Of a DNA stretch of 9,658 bases, positions 1 to 7,369 are shown in pieces (position 1 is the first letter of the stretch; the number at the start of each line of letters is the position of its first letter). The DNA comes from Desulfobacterales bacterium. GTDB lineage: Bacteria; Desulfobacterota; DSM-4660; Desulfatiglandales; Desulfatiglandaceae. A program made the position numbers and the translations under genes. The DNA is taken from NCBI GenBank assembly GCA_022013615.1, contig JAKLQB010000888.1:1-9658 (forward strand), in the 5' to 3' direction. The notes below the pieces were generated by a model. That model had not been told where the DNA came from. It ran no database searches and was given only the letters and a program-made list of their open reading frames with translations.

Positions 1-1878
1 ACCATCGCGTATCCAGACAGGAATTTCATTCCCTTTGACTTCGGGTGGTTCGGTGCCAAAATGAATTGACAGCCTGCGAGCCGCTTTACACTTTCCTTGA
101 AGCAGCTTGATGCCATTCAAGGCAGTTGAACAGGCTGCATTTAATAGAGAAGAACGCTTGCCGGCTAATGCGGTCAGGTCATTATTCAGCCTGGTCTGCC
201 GATTACGAAACTCCCGGTCCCACTCACTGCTTTCTCTGGTCTGGAGGCTGTATTCCTCGTCAATCTTAATAAGCTTCCCCTCATCAACCAGTTTGTCGAG
301 AATTTGAGGGATCTCTTTTCTTAGGGTCGCGCCATCGCTTGCAAGATCGCTTATGAGAAGATCAGCCATCATTTCAGCGGTGGCCCGAACACCAATGTCG
401 GCAACCTCTTCATGCGGCAATTTCCGAATCAGGAAAACAAGTCCGCAAATGCGTTTAGCCAGCTTTCCTTCTGGGGTCGCATCATCAAGATTTCTGACAG
501 TTTCGTCTATTTCCCGCAACAATACACCAGTACGCAAAAGGTCAGGCTGAAGCTGGTCGAAAATGAAGTCGGCCGGCATAACGGTACCAAGGGGTTTTTC
601 GGCCATTTCCTTTACCGCATCATAAACGATACGCAGTTGTGTCCGGACCTGGCTACTGGTACCGGGGATATCAATGGCGCGCAAAGTATGCTCCCAAAAA
701 CGCCTGCGGACAGGCAAAAGGGGATAGTCATCTACAATGATCGCACGGTCTTCAGACCGAACCCCAATACGTGTGCCGGAAAGCTGCCGGTCTATTTCGC
801 CTGCATGAGCATTAATCGTATTTTCAATGGCTTTGCGTTTGTCAGCCTTTTTGGCGAGCACCACCCGACGGGTTACCGTTTCAACATCCGAATCGGAGAG
901 TTCAACCGGTATCGTAAAACGGGGCCTGAGGCGCTGCATTAAAGGCACGCTTCCAGCAAGAGCTGTTTGACCCGCACCTATGAGTAAAACCCGGCTATTG
1001 AGCTGTTTGCAAATAGCTTCGGCAATTTCCATAACATCAGTAGAACGTTTAGCGCTGTCCCCAATGAACAACTGGATTTCATCAAGCACAATAACGGTGC
1101 AAGGAATTTCCCCATTTGTGGACAGAACCTTACGGATAATTCGGATAAATTCCTCTGTTGAAACATCTTTCACAACAGGGAACTGGGTACGCAGCGCAGC
1201 ACGGGCCTGCTTAAGATCCGGGGCAAAGGCGGGATCAGCATCTAACAATGCTTGAGCCAGAACAGGACTGACGTAGAGGTCATGCAGTTCACTCTGAAAA
1301 TCTTTGCCGGCAGATTCAACAAAGGCCTTGACCTTTTCATATATATTGTTTTTCTGAAGCCAGATACAGAACTGCGCCTGGGGCAGGGAGCTTGGAAGAC
1401 CTTTGGAGCGTAAAATGATACTCAATACAGCAAGACGGACGCTTTCACCACCTCCGGAAGGCAAGGTTCCCGATGCTGCATGGAGCCCCCCGCATCGTTT
1501 CCCCAATGTATCCAGTTCTTTTAAAAGATCGCTAACCTCGTCCGGCAACTGTGTAAGCCCCCTTGTGGTTGCTCCGTCAGATTCAAACTGGCTATCCACC
1601 CACAAATGTCTGAACATTTTGAGAAGGTGAGATTTGCCGCTTCCAAAAAAACCGCTTACCCATGCGGCAGGTTGAACTGTTGAATCGGCATTCCCTAAAT
1701 ACGATTCAAGAATTCGGGTAAGACCACCCTTGTACTGGCCTTCACAGACAAAATGCTCCAGCTCATAACGCAGGGTTTCAATTTCTTTCTTGGTTGCCGA
1801 TTCCGTTACAGCCGCCACACCGTCATTTAGCAGCTTTGTGATAGCGGGATCTCGCTGAAATATTTCACGGTTTTTCAT
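1..1878 (-). CDS. brxC: BREX ATPase BrxC/PglY type, N-terminal part (runs off window)
   Basis: This is the large P-loop ATPase of BREX phage-defence systems; its exact role there is not settled. I read 626 codons without a stop from the ATG at 1878 to base 1, so the 3' part is missing (family members are usually around 1,200 residues). A textbook Walker A lies at residues 76-83 (GFFGSGKS), in the form typical of BrxC (GFFGSGKSH). A Walker B follows at about 262-267 (VIVLDE), and an arginine-rich RLRPRF segment at about 315-320 could act as sensor or arginine finger. A glycine-rich stretch near residues 131-146, followed by SVRLAVL, also fits BrxC. The ATG overlaps the brxB stop in an ATGA, so the two are probably translationally coupled. 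PglY of Pgl/BREX type 2 and DUF6079 proteins are close relatives, so the BREX subtype stays open. Confidence 0.88.
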   Translation of the reverse strand, partial: MKNREIFQRDPAITKLLNDGVAAVTESATKKEIETLRYELEHFVCEGQYKGGLTRILESYLGNADSTVQPAAWVSGFFGSGKSHLLKMFRHLWVDSQFESDGATTRGLTQLPDEVSDLLKELDTLGKRCGGLHAASGTLPSGGGESVRLAVLSIILRSKGLPSSLPQAQFCIWLQKNNIYEKVKAFVESAGKDFQSELHDLYVSPVLAQALLDADPAFAPDLKQARAALRTQFPVVKDVSTEEFIRIIRKVLSTNGEIPCTVIVLDEIQLFIGDSAKRSTDVMEIAEAICKQLNSRVLLIGAGQTALAGSVPLMQRLRPRFTIPVELSDSDVETVTRRVVLAKKADKRKAIENTINAHAGEIDRQLSGTRIGVRSEDRAIIVDDYPLLPVRRRFWEHTLRAIDIPGTSSQVRTQLRIVYDAVKEMAEKPLGTVMPADFIFDQLQPDLLRTGVLLREIDETVRNLDDATPEGKLAKRICGLVFLIRKLPHEEVADIGVRATAEMMADLLISDLASDGATLRKEIPQILDKLVDEGKLIKIDEEYSLQTRESSEWDREFRNRQTRLNNDLTALAGKRSSLLNAACSTALNGIKLLQGKCKAARRLSIHFGTEPPEVKGNEIPVWIRDG

Positions 1879-2438
1879 GAGTCGCTCACCCCATTATGTA
1901 AGGTTATGGGAACGGCCAAATAATTCCAGCCGTCCCGCGCATCGAGGAGCCGATAATTATTATTGTCAAACTCACCCGGGAAAAAAAGCAACAACCGCCC
2001 TCGAATGTCATGTATGACTTCCTTCAGGATTAAAGATACCTTGGTGAAGCCATATAAACTCACCACTCCATGCACGGCCACCACACTTTTTGCATCCACA
2101 TCTGAGTTTGTTAATACATTTCGGATTTCTTGTGCGGCATACTGTAAAAAGCCGCTTTGAAGTTTCATTGTCAGGTCTTCCGGAGATTCGAAATATAGGT
2201 CCCTATATTCTGTGTTGGCCATCCAGGTGGCGAAGGTTTTCGTAAAATTGAAAGACTTCCATTTATGTCCGGCATCGATGGTTGCCATTTCAAAAAGCCC
2301 AAGCCGAGCACGCAACTTGCGTTCGTCCTCTTTGGGATAGACCACAAAGATGGTTTTTTGGTCTCCGGCCAGGTTGCGCTGCCATGGCGCAGAAATATGA
2401 TTACGATAGCGAGTTGCCAGTTCTTCAATCCGTCCCAT
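1875..2438 (-). CDS. brxB: BREX protein BrxB (DUF1788 family)
   Basis: A 187-residue soluble protein of the DUF1788 family, called BrxB in BREX loci. No enzymatic motif is known for this family, and none is visible. Features that fit are the N-terminal helix MGRIEELATRYRNHI, the WQRN motif near residue 19, a YPKEDERKLRARL segment, and the C-terminal half with VVAVHGVVSLYGFTKVS followed by LLLFFPGEFDNNNYRLLDARDGWNYLA. The LLFFPGE...YRLLDARDGWNYLA pattern is what I associate with DUF1788. There is no signal peptide or membrane segment. The gene begins inside the end of the upstream brxA-position gene (14 bp overlap) and ends on the brxC ATG. This tight packing fixes it as the second gene of the operon. 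Length agrees with the family (about 190-200 residues). Confidence 0.87.
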   Translation of the reverse strand: MGRIEELATRYRNHISAPWQRNLAGDQKTIFVVYPKEDERKLRARLGLFEMATIDAGHKWKSFNFTKTFATWMANTEYRDLYFESPEDLTMKLQSGFLQYAAQEIRNVLTNSDVDAKSVVAVHGVVSLYGFTKVSLILKEVIHDIRGRLLLFFPGEFDNNNYRLLDARDGWNYLAVPITLHNGVSDS

Positions 2439-3255
2439 GTATCAAATGCCTTTCATCTTCCGTAAATAGGCGGGTAAATGAAACCTCAACAACCCCACCT
2501 GCCTGGCTTAAGTCCAAAAAACCTAAGCGTTTGGCATCAGTAGCCAGGGAGACCAGTTCTTCATGGGGTGTATCGAGCACTTTTGCCCAAAGCGTATTGA
2601 ATAAGCCGCTGCCACGAGCCCCAAAGATGTAACCCAAAACAAGGGCGTAAGCTGTGACAATAGGTGTCGGGGTTACCTTCTGCCTATATTTCCGCACACG
2701 TCCTGTCAGGTGCCCAGACTGTGTCCAGGAAGATGACGTATTGCGCACAACCGTATCAAGTGTACCGTTATTTAATCTGTTCTCGACACCCTGCCGAAGA
2801 GCCTCTTTCATTTTTTGGCGCATGAGCTCTTCACCCGTATGCATCTGAAGGATCGGGGGCGAGGTAACCCTTAAAAGGGGATCTCTCGCTAAAGCGGTTA
2901 ATAAAGCAAGCAGTGGGCGACCAGTCTCATCAACCTGCCAAAGATAGCGCAAAATACGGAATAACGGGATAGACGGTTCGAGTCCATAAAGCTCGCTCAG
3001 GCGTTGGCAGGTGAGCTTGCGCGTTGAAAAGGTCTGCTTGCCGAGACAATTTTGGTCAATGATTGCTGATACATAGGCTTCACGCGGGGCGCTTTGCTCC
3101 AGGTCTTCAAACAATAAATCCAGTTCTTTGAACATGATGGTTCTGCTGGTGTGCGTGCCTTTATCCCCGATTCGAAATCCCGCCTTAATCCAGGGTCGAG
3201 AAGCTTCCGAATCCCGTAAGAGAGCATTTTCTTTAAGTATTGGATCTTGCTTCAT
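2425..3255 (-). CDS. First gene of BREX operon, BrxA-position protein
   Basis: A 276-residue protein at the position normally held by brxA, directly before brxB. I do not see clear similarity to the E. coli BrxA (DUF1819) sequence I remember, and it is longer than the usual roughly 200 residues. It may be a divergent BrxA or a subtype-specific protein. Visible features are a THTSRTIMFKELDLLFE segment near residues 34-50, a central arginine-rich helical region (TFSTRKLTCQRLSELYGLEPSIPLFRILRYLWQ split over about 75-108), and RPLLALLTALARDPLLR at about 113-129. A basic stretch follows near residues 175-195, with a hydrophobic AYALVLGYIFGARG after it. There is no obvious signal peptide. The basic, helix-rich make-up would suit nucleic-acid binding, but that is inference. 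The ATG at 3255 is preceded by GAAAGG seven bases upstream, and a strong promoter lies 5' of it. Confidence 0.7.
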   Translation of the reverse strand: MKQDPILKENALLRDSEASRPWIKAGFRIGDKGTHTSRTIMFKELDLLFEDLEQSAPREAYVSAIIDQNCLGKQTFSTRKLTCQRLSELYGLEPSIPLFRILRYLWQVDETGRPLLALLTALARDPLLRVTSPPILQMHTGEELMRQKMKEALRQGVENRLNNGTLDTVVRNTSSSWTQSGHLTGRVRKYRQKVTPTPIVTAYALVLGYIFGARGSGLFNTLWAKVLDTPHEELVSLATDAKRLGFLDLSQAGGVVEVSFTRLFTEDERHLIHGTD

Positions 3256-3267
3256 TTCAACCTTTCT

Positions 3268-3295
3268 TTTTAGCCTGCCAGTTTGCAGGCTAAAA
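3268..3295 (-). promoter_or_regulatory. Perfect inverted repeat at BREX transcription start, candidate operator
   Basis: Two 11-bp arms, TTTTAGCCTGC at 3268-3278 and its exact reverse complement at 3285-3295, are separated by six bases (CAGTTT). The repeat begins at the edge of the -10 element and covers the expected start site, the classical position for a repressor operator. BREX operons are known in some bacteria to be controlled by a WYL-domain repressor (BrxR) that binds inverted repeats upstream of the operon. No such regulator is visible in this window. The same bases could also form a hairpin in the mRNA leader; no T-run follows on the minus strand, so a terminator is unlikely. Confidence 0.55.
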
Positions 3296-3323
3296 TATAC
3301 TTTAGTTTAAACCCAAATGTCAA
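3294..3323 (-). promoter_or_regulatory. Sigma70-type promoter of the BREX operon
   Basis: On the minus strand a perfect -35 TTGACA (3318-3323) is followed after 18 bases by TATATT (3294-3299), five of six matches to the -10 consensus. Transcription would start around 3287, giving a leader of about 32 bases before the ATG at 3255 with the GAAAGG ribosome site. It is the strongest promoter-like sequence in the window and lies correctly placed for the three overlapping brx genes. Confidence 0.68.
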
Positions 3324-4151
3324 GAAGAAAATAACTAACATGCACATTTATGAAAATCGCGGAAAACGGAGAGCGTCACGGTGGGAGTTTCAGATAGCTT
3401 TTTAAACTACCAGGATATCATCCAACTCAAAAACCTGTGATATGTCTGACGATCCGCAATTATCCCTGCTTGTATCTGTATCTCCATCGTTAGCAAAATT
3501 ACAAAGCTTGTGTTTTTGGATATCAGGACAATCAAAATAATGATAAAAATCTGTCCATATAGGTTGAAATCATAGAGAAGGGCGTCCGGGAATCGCCTTT
3601 TCGCCTGGCTGCACTATCTCTTCAAGCTGGTTGCACCGTTAATTCGTGAAAACGATGATCGTTATCAAATTTATGGCAGAAACGGGTAGCTGATCCAGAC
3701 GCTTTTTTTCAATACCGGGATATGCCTATCTACTTAGTTCCTAAACCTTGTTTGGTTTATTATTGGGGTCTACCAGTTTTCTATATGTAACAGTTTCGGC
3801 ACTAACGCAGGCCTAAAAAGACGTCTTTTCGACAGGGACCATGTTCCTGGAGCCACGTCGAGGACATATAAATCCGTCTGGCTAGCGTTTCTGAGCCAGA
3901 TACCAGGCAAATGATGCATTACCGGAAAAAGATTCCTGAAAATCAACCAAATCGTGTTCAATGTGCTTCCCGAGTGTATCAATTCTCCCCGGAAAATATA
4001 TTCCAACTCAACATCAGGGTATATTATTAAATTTTAGGTTGATTTTGGCAAGTGAGAGAGTTAAATTCTGTCTACGGAGAAATTTTTTTCAACAAGCACG
4101 AAAATACTCTGATGAAGTATCCTTCAACCTTTTCCAGAAAGGGCGCCGATA
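3324..4151. other. Intergenic stretch without a convincing gene
   Basis: About 830 bases between the divergent BREX promoter and the plus-strand zinc-knuckle genes. The only open frames are short, mostly with non-ATG starts, and show no recognisable motif. An open stretch at 3576-3689 (plus strand, ending IRENDDRYQIYGRNG and a stop) reads like the C-terminus of some protein, but I see no start and no ribosome site; it could be a gene remnant. A 7-bp inverted repeat (TCTGGCT 3877-3883, AGCCAGA 3894-3900) lies in the middle. No tRNA, CRISPR repeats or insertion-sequence ends were seen. Confidence 0.5.
4039..4067 (+). promoter_or_regulatory. Possible promoter of the zinc-knuckle/kinase cluster
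   Basis: TTGATT (4039-4044) and TAAATT (4062-4067) are separated by 17 bases, each matching four of six consensus positions. They lie about 85 bases before the first zinc-knuckle gene. Nothing better was seen upstream of this gene, but the match is modest. Confidence 0.33.
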
Positions 4152-4412
4152 ATGGAAGAAAAACAAAATGAAGGCCAATGGTTTGTAATTCGACACGAAA
4201 AATGCGGCTCCGTTATAACAATAAACACCGAAAGTGTTTCAAGATCATCCTCATCTTTTGCAGACGGAGGGCCTCGTCTCCTCACGTGCCCCAACTGCGG
4301 AGCTGTTGCTACCGAGTACCTGCATCTGAAGGATTTCTTGGAGGCACAGGAAAAACTTCATAAAGATCTTAAAAGAGAAGATTTCACCATACATAGAGAA
4401 AAGAGAGCCTAA
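4152..4412 (+). CDS. Small HxxC...CxxC zinc-knuckle protein, copy 1
   Basis: An 86-residue protein of unknown function. Four potential zinc ligands stand out: His15 and Cys18 (RHEKCG) and Cys46 and Cys49 (CPNCG), that is HxxC-27-CxxC, the layout of a zinc ribbon/knuckle. Between them is a beta-type segment (VITINTESV) and a serine-rich loop. After the second knuckle comes a charged helix (about 57-75) that ends in a lysine/arginine-rich tail. There is no signal peptide or membrane segment, so it should be cytoplasmic. It is about 55% identical by my count to the next gene, so the pair arose by tandem duplication. The ATG has an AAAGGG motif upstream. It could bind nucleic acid or a protein partner; the family was not recognised. 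Confidence 0.72.
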   Translation: MEEKQNEGQWFVIRHEKCGSVITINTESVSRSSSSFADGGPRLLTCPNCGAVATEYLHLKDFLEAQEKLHKDLKREDFTIHREKRA

Positions 4413-4442
4413 ACCCAAAATCATATAGAAAGGGGAACAGCA

Positions 4443-4706
4443 ATGGAAAAAGAACAAAACGATGGGCAATGGTTTGTACTTAGGCACGATAAATGTGGTG
4501 CAATATTAACGATAAACACTGAGCATGTATCAAAGTCATTTTCAACCTCTGAAAATGACGAACCCCGTATATTGGCCTGTCCCAACTGTGGAGAAATTGC
4601 TACGAATTACCAGGAACTCAAGGACTTCTTCGATGCGCATGAAAAACTGAACAAAAATCTTACACAAGCAGGCTTCACAATGAAAAAGAAAAAAGAGCAG
4701 TATTAA
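4443..4706 (+). CDS. Small HxxC...CxxC zinc-knuckle protein, copy 2
   Basis: An 87-residue paralogue of the gene before it, 30 bases downstream on the same strand. The same ligands are kept at RHDKCG and CPNCG, along with GQWFV at the N-terminus, the TINTE strand and the LKDF...EKL helix. The differences lie mostly in the serine-rich loop between the knuckles and in the C-terminal tail, which here is very lysine-rich (KKKKEQ). Conservation of all four ligands in both copies, with changes at loop positions, argues that both are functional. A strong ribosome site (AAAGGGGA) sits about eight bases before the ATG. The kinase-like gene begins 22 bases after its stop, so all three are probably on one transcript. 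Function unknown. Confidence 0.75.
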   Translation: MEKEQNDGQWFVLRHDKCGAILTINTEHVSKSFSTSENDEPRILACPNCGEIATNYQELKDFFDAHEKLNKNLTQAGFTMKKKKEQY

Positions 4707-4728
4707 ATGGGTAGCCAGAGTATGTGAC

Positions 4729-5625
4729 TTGAGTGAAACCACTAAAAAGCCGACCAAAGGGAAAAACAGAATACCTGATTTTCCCGGGGCATTGAAGGCA
4801 ACGTGCCTTGATTGGAGCAGACGCGGCGACGGGCATCATGGCGTTTTCCTGATTGAGGCTGTCAATAAGAAAAAATACATTGTCAAATGTTACGGCCGAA
4901 AACGGAGTAAATGGGGGGAGATACTTACCATTCCCGGAAACTACCTGACTGGTAAATCCTCTTCACGACCCCTAACACGCTTTAACACAGAGAAAGAAGT
5001 TCTTCACACCTGGCGGCGGCACGGATTTGACGTCTTTCAAGAGCCCAAAGATTTTCCGCCTATGGTGATCACCCCGCCACATCTTGTATTCGAATACATT
5101 AATGGCCGGACCCTGCTTTCCTATTTTGCTGACCCACACATCGGCAAAGACGATAAGATTGCCACGTTAAAACGCTTCATGCCCGAATGGGGCAGGAGAC
5201 ACCATCTGGCCATGAAAAGTAAAAACCGCCTCTTAATCCAGGAGTACCCCTCCTTCAAACACGTCTATATGAACAATGACGGAAGGCTGATTTTTTTTGA
5301 TTTTGAGACAGTGTATACACCGATGCACAGCCTCCCGTCTCTTATAGGCCGGGAAATTGCAGGCTATGTGCGCTCCCTGTACAAGGTAATTTTTCCCGGA
5401 GAATTTAATGAGTTCCTGGACGTCCTGGTCCGGGAGTATCCATACCGGGAATACCTGTCCTACCCGTTCTACTATTTTTTCCGCCATCCCAATCCGTTGA
5501 CTAAATTATTATATGCCCTGGATCGACGACTTCCACGCCACCAGAAACGCCACTCGAAATACCCTGTAGCTCGTTTGCTTAAGGACCGTCTGTGCCGCAC
5601 CGGTGGGGAAGGTGTTCATAAATAA
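4729..5625 (+). CDS. LPS (Kdo/WaaP)-kinase-like protein, possible pseudokinase
   Basis: A 298-residue kinase-fold protein. An N-lobe lysine is visible at Lys53 (YIVKCY), a helix-C glutamate at Glu88 (NTEKEVL), a hinge EYINGRTL at about 122-129, and a DFE metal-binding motif at 191-193 (FFDFET). This order resembles the Kdo/WaaP family of lipopolysaccharide core kinases and related small bacterial kinases. In the catalytic loop, where the paralogue downstream has an aspartate (NGDMKH), this protein reads YPSFKH, with Ser175 at the aspartate position. It may therefore be inactive as a phosphotransferase, or use another residue. The start is TTG at 4729, which is the best fit to the end of the preceding gene but has only a weak ribosome site. 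The N-terminal 35 residues are extra relative to the paralogue. The C-terminus is basic with HPNPLTKL, shared with the paralogue. Substrate unknown. Confidence 0.68.
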   Translation: MSETTKKPTKGKNRIPDFPGALKATCLDWSRRGDGHHGVFLIEAVNKKKYIVKCYGRKRSKWGEILTIPGNYLTGKSSSRPLTRFNTEKEVLHTWRRHGFDVFQEPKDFPPMVITPPHLVFEYINGRTLLSYFADPHIGKDDKIATLKRFMPEWGRRHHLAMKSKNRLLIQEYPSFKHVYMNNDGRLIFFDFETVYTPMHSLPSLIGREIAGYVRSLYKVIFPGEFNEFLDVLVREYPYREYLSYPFYYFFRHPNPLTKLLYALDRRLPRHQKRHSKYPVARLLKDRLCRTGGEGVHK

Positions 5626-5651
5626 TGCCTTTTTTGGTCGTCTTTTTTGGC

Positions 5652-5680
5652 TTGACCTGCTATGTGTGCCCTTTAATAAT
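5652..5680 (+). promoter_or_regulatory. Promoter-like sequence before second kinase gene
   Basis: TTGACC (5652-5657) and AATAAT (5675-5680) with a 17-base spacer, five of six matches each. It lies in the 119-base gap between the two kinase genes and would give the second one its own start, with a leader of roughly 58 bases. This suggests that the two kinase-like genes need not be expressed together. Confidence 0.48.
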
Positions 5681-5744
5681 GTTTTTGGAATGGCTCATCA
5701 TATGATTTCCAGAGAGAACTTGTTGCAGAATTTCCGAGACGTTT

Positions 5745-6584
5745 ATGGCCAAAGAAAAATTAAAATTCCATAATTTAGAGCAATATCTTTTATTAAAAAA
5801 CGGCAACTATCTATACAGGGTTCCATTCCGTGACGGTTTTGCGGTTTTGAAGGTATATTATGGCTCTCGCAGTACCCTGCGCTATGTTACGGGCACCATT
5901 AGCAATTATTTTCAGGGGCAAACCTCCTTTATGCCGCAGGCGCGACTGGCTAACGAAAAAAAATGCCTTGATATTTGGCGCGATGCGGGCTTTCGGGTCT
6001 TCAAGACCTATGATGATGTCGAGGTCAGTGGTTTGCCTGAAGGAGGATATTTGCTTTTTGAATATCTTCCCGCCTTAAAATTTAAAGACTATTTTGGCGA
6101 TGAGTCTGTTCCCCTGGATGACCGAATGGCTACATACCGCCGTTTTCTCAAGGAATGGCACCGACGTCACGAGATAGCTGTTACCCGGCGAGAACCCGGT
6201 TTAATCCATGAAAACGGCGATATGAAACATATTATGATCATTGACGATGGCTTTTTGTATTTTGATTTCGAAATGAGTTTCCGTTCGCGGAAGAAAACGC
6301 GGGTAGAGGAGTTTGTTTCCCGAGAAATCCTTGCCTACCTCAAATCCTTGCGAAAGATTGTAGGCCAGGATTTGTTTAAATCGTTTCTGGAGGAAACCAT
6401 TAACCATTACCCTAGTACCGAGTACTTGCAGAATACTTACACGGTAATGTTTGCCCATCCGAACCCGGTCATGCGCATGGCTCGTAAGCTTGACCGGAAG
6501 ACCGCTCCGAGGGCAGCAAAGCCTCATTCAAAATATAATGTGTCACTTCAATTGAAAAGCCTGCTCGATGGGCGATGTGGGTAA
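5745..6584 (+). CDS. LPS (Kdo/WaaP)-kinase-like protein, catalytic loop intact
   Basis: A 279-residue kinase-fold protein, paralogous to the gene before it. Motifs in order are Lys36 (AVLKVYY), Glu71 of helix C (LANEKKCL), hinge FEYLPALKF at about 105-113, the catalytic-loop aspartate Asp159 (HENGDMKHIM), and Asp174 in a DFE motif (YFDFEM). The Asn usually found five residues after the catalytic Asp in protein kinases is replaced (Met164); WaaP-type kinases also lack it. A shared C-terminal motif (HPNPVMRMARKLDRK) and a basic tail HSKYN match the paralogue, so both domains are homologous over their whole length. No signal peptide or transmembrane helix; a cytoplasmic or membrane-peripheral kinase is expected. 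A sugar/lipid-core kinase is the best guess by fold, but the acceptor cannot be read from sequence. The ATG has only a weak ribosome site. Confidence 0.7.
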   Translation: MAKEKLKFHNLEQYLLLKNGNYLYRVPFRDGFAVLKVYYGSRSTLRYVTGTISNYFQGQTSFMPQARLANEKKCLDIWRDAGFRVFKTYDDVEVSGLPEGGYLLFEYLPALKFKDYFGDESVPLDDRMATYRRFLKEWHRRHEIAVTRREPGLIHENGDMKHIMIIDDGFLYFDFEMSFRSRKKTRVEEFVSREILAYLKSLRKIVGQDLFKSFLEETINHYPSTEYLQNTYTVMFAHPNPVMRMARKLDRKTAPRAAKPHSKYNVSLQLKSLLDGRCG

Positions 6585-6649
6585 CCGGGGAGGGAATAAA
6601 AAGACCTGCTTTCCGCCTGTCGATAAATTGCTTCTCACGGATCACAGTT

Positions 6650-7369
6650 TCATAACAAATATTCGGCATTCACGTTTTGCAATGCATGGAAGATATTTCC
6701 CTTTATCTTTCTGTTAGACCTGTAAAAAGCCTTGAGCATATTTTTGATCTCCTCTCTTTTTGAAGAACCAGCAGTTGGGCAATCCAAACTGATCTCAGGC
6801 CAATCCATTAACTGCGCGTAACGACGTATGAGATCCTCATCAACCAGATAAAAAGGCCTGATTACGGTTAATTTCCCCCCAAAAAGACCCTGGACCGGCA
6901 CCATGGTGCTGATAGAGGCCCCATAAAAAACGTTTAAAAAAAAAGTTTCGATCAGATCATCCTTGTGGTGCCCAAAGGCCATCCGGTTGCATCCAACCTC
7001 TTCAGCCGTTTGAAATAACAGCTTTCTCCTCAAACGGGAGCAGAGAAAGCAGGGGTTTTCACGGTTTTGTGGCCCATGGGCTTTTGGGCCAATATCGCTT
7101 TCAATGACTCTGAACTCAAAGCCATGCGCTACAAAGAATGATGTCATCTTATCAGCCGAATTGGCGCCAAACCCTGGATCCACATGTACGGCTGTAATCC
7201 TGTAATCAATGGGTACGCGTTTAATCCGTTCCTTCAAGAGCCACAAAAGCGCAAGACTATCCTTGCCACCGGACACAGCCACCATCACGTGATCCCCATC
7301 CCTGATCATATCCTTGGTATGGATCGCTTTTCCAGTGAGGCGTTTTATTTCTTTGGCAACATAACTCAC
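6650..7369 (-). CDS. ttcA: TtcA-family tRNA 2-thiocytidine synthase
   Basis: An ATP-dependent enzyme of the TtcA family, which thiolates cytidine 32 of tRNA using ATP to adenylate the base and an iron-sulfur cluster in sulfur transfer; it acts in the cytoplasm. The PP-loop SGGKDS is at residues 33-38. The family's cluster-binding cysteines are visible as Cys107 and Cys110 (PCFLC) and Cys197 (LDCPTAG). The GHHKDD segment (133-138) and LNVFYG (145-150) are also typical. The length (239) is at the short end for the family, with the N-terminal extension of the E. coli enzyme missing. The start is GTG, taken because it overlaps the yggS stop in GTGA and so implies translational coupling. The gene converges on the kinase gene across 65 bases. 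Related PP-loop enzymes share the cysteines, so the exact tRNA position modified is inferred. Confidence 0.85.
   Translation of the reverse strand: MSYVAKEIKRLTGKAIHTKDMIRDGDHVMVAVSGGKDSLALLWLLKERIKRVPIDYRITAVHVDPGFGANSADKMTSFFVAHGFEFRVIESDIGPKAHGPQNRENPCFLCSRLRRKLLFQTAEEVGCNRMAFGHHKDDLIETFFLNVFYGASISTMVPVQGLFGGKLTVIRPFYLVDEDLIRRYAQLMDWPEISLDCPTAGSSKREEIKNMLKAFYRSNRKIKGNIFHALQNVNAEYLL

Noticed and set aside
412..942. 176-codon plus-strand open frame
   Set aside because: It lies wholly antisense to brxC, which carries clear Walker motifs, and has no recognisable domain or ribosome site.
3877..3900. 7-bp inverted repeat in the intergenic gap as terminator or operator
   Set aside because: No T-run follows and no gene ends or starts near it; a 7-bp match with a 10-base loop can occur by chance.
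3770..4006. 78-codon minus-strand open frame in the intergenic gap
   Set aside because: TTG start, no ribosome site, no motif, and composition unlike the neighbouring genes.
3961..4152. 63-codon plus-strand open frame just before the zinc-knuckle gene
   Set aside because: No ribosome site and no domain; it covers the probable promoter region of the next gene.
4729..6584. Kinases as PglW, the kinase of Pgl/BREX type 2
   Set aside because: PglW is a much larger Ser/Thr kinase; these are small LPS-kinase-like proteins on the opposite strand from the brx genes and separated by about 830 bases from them.
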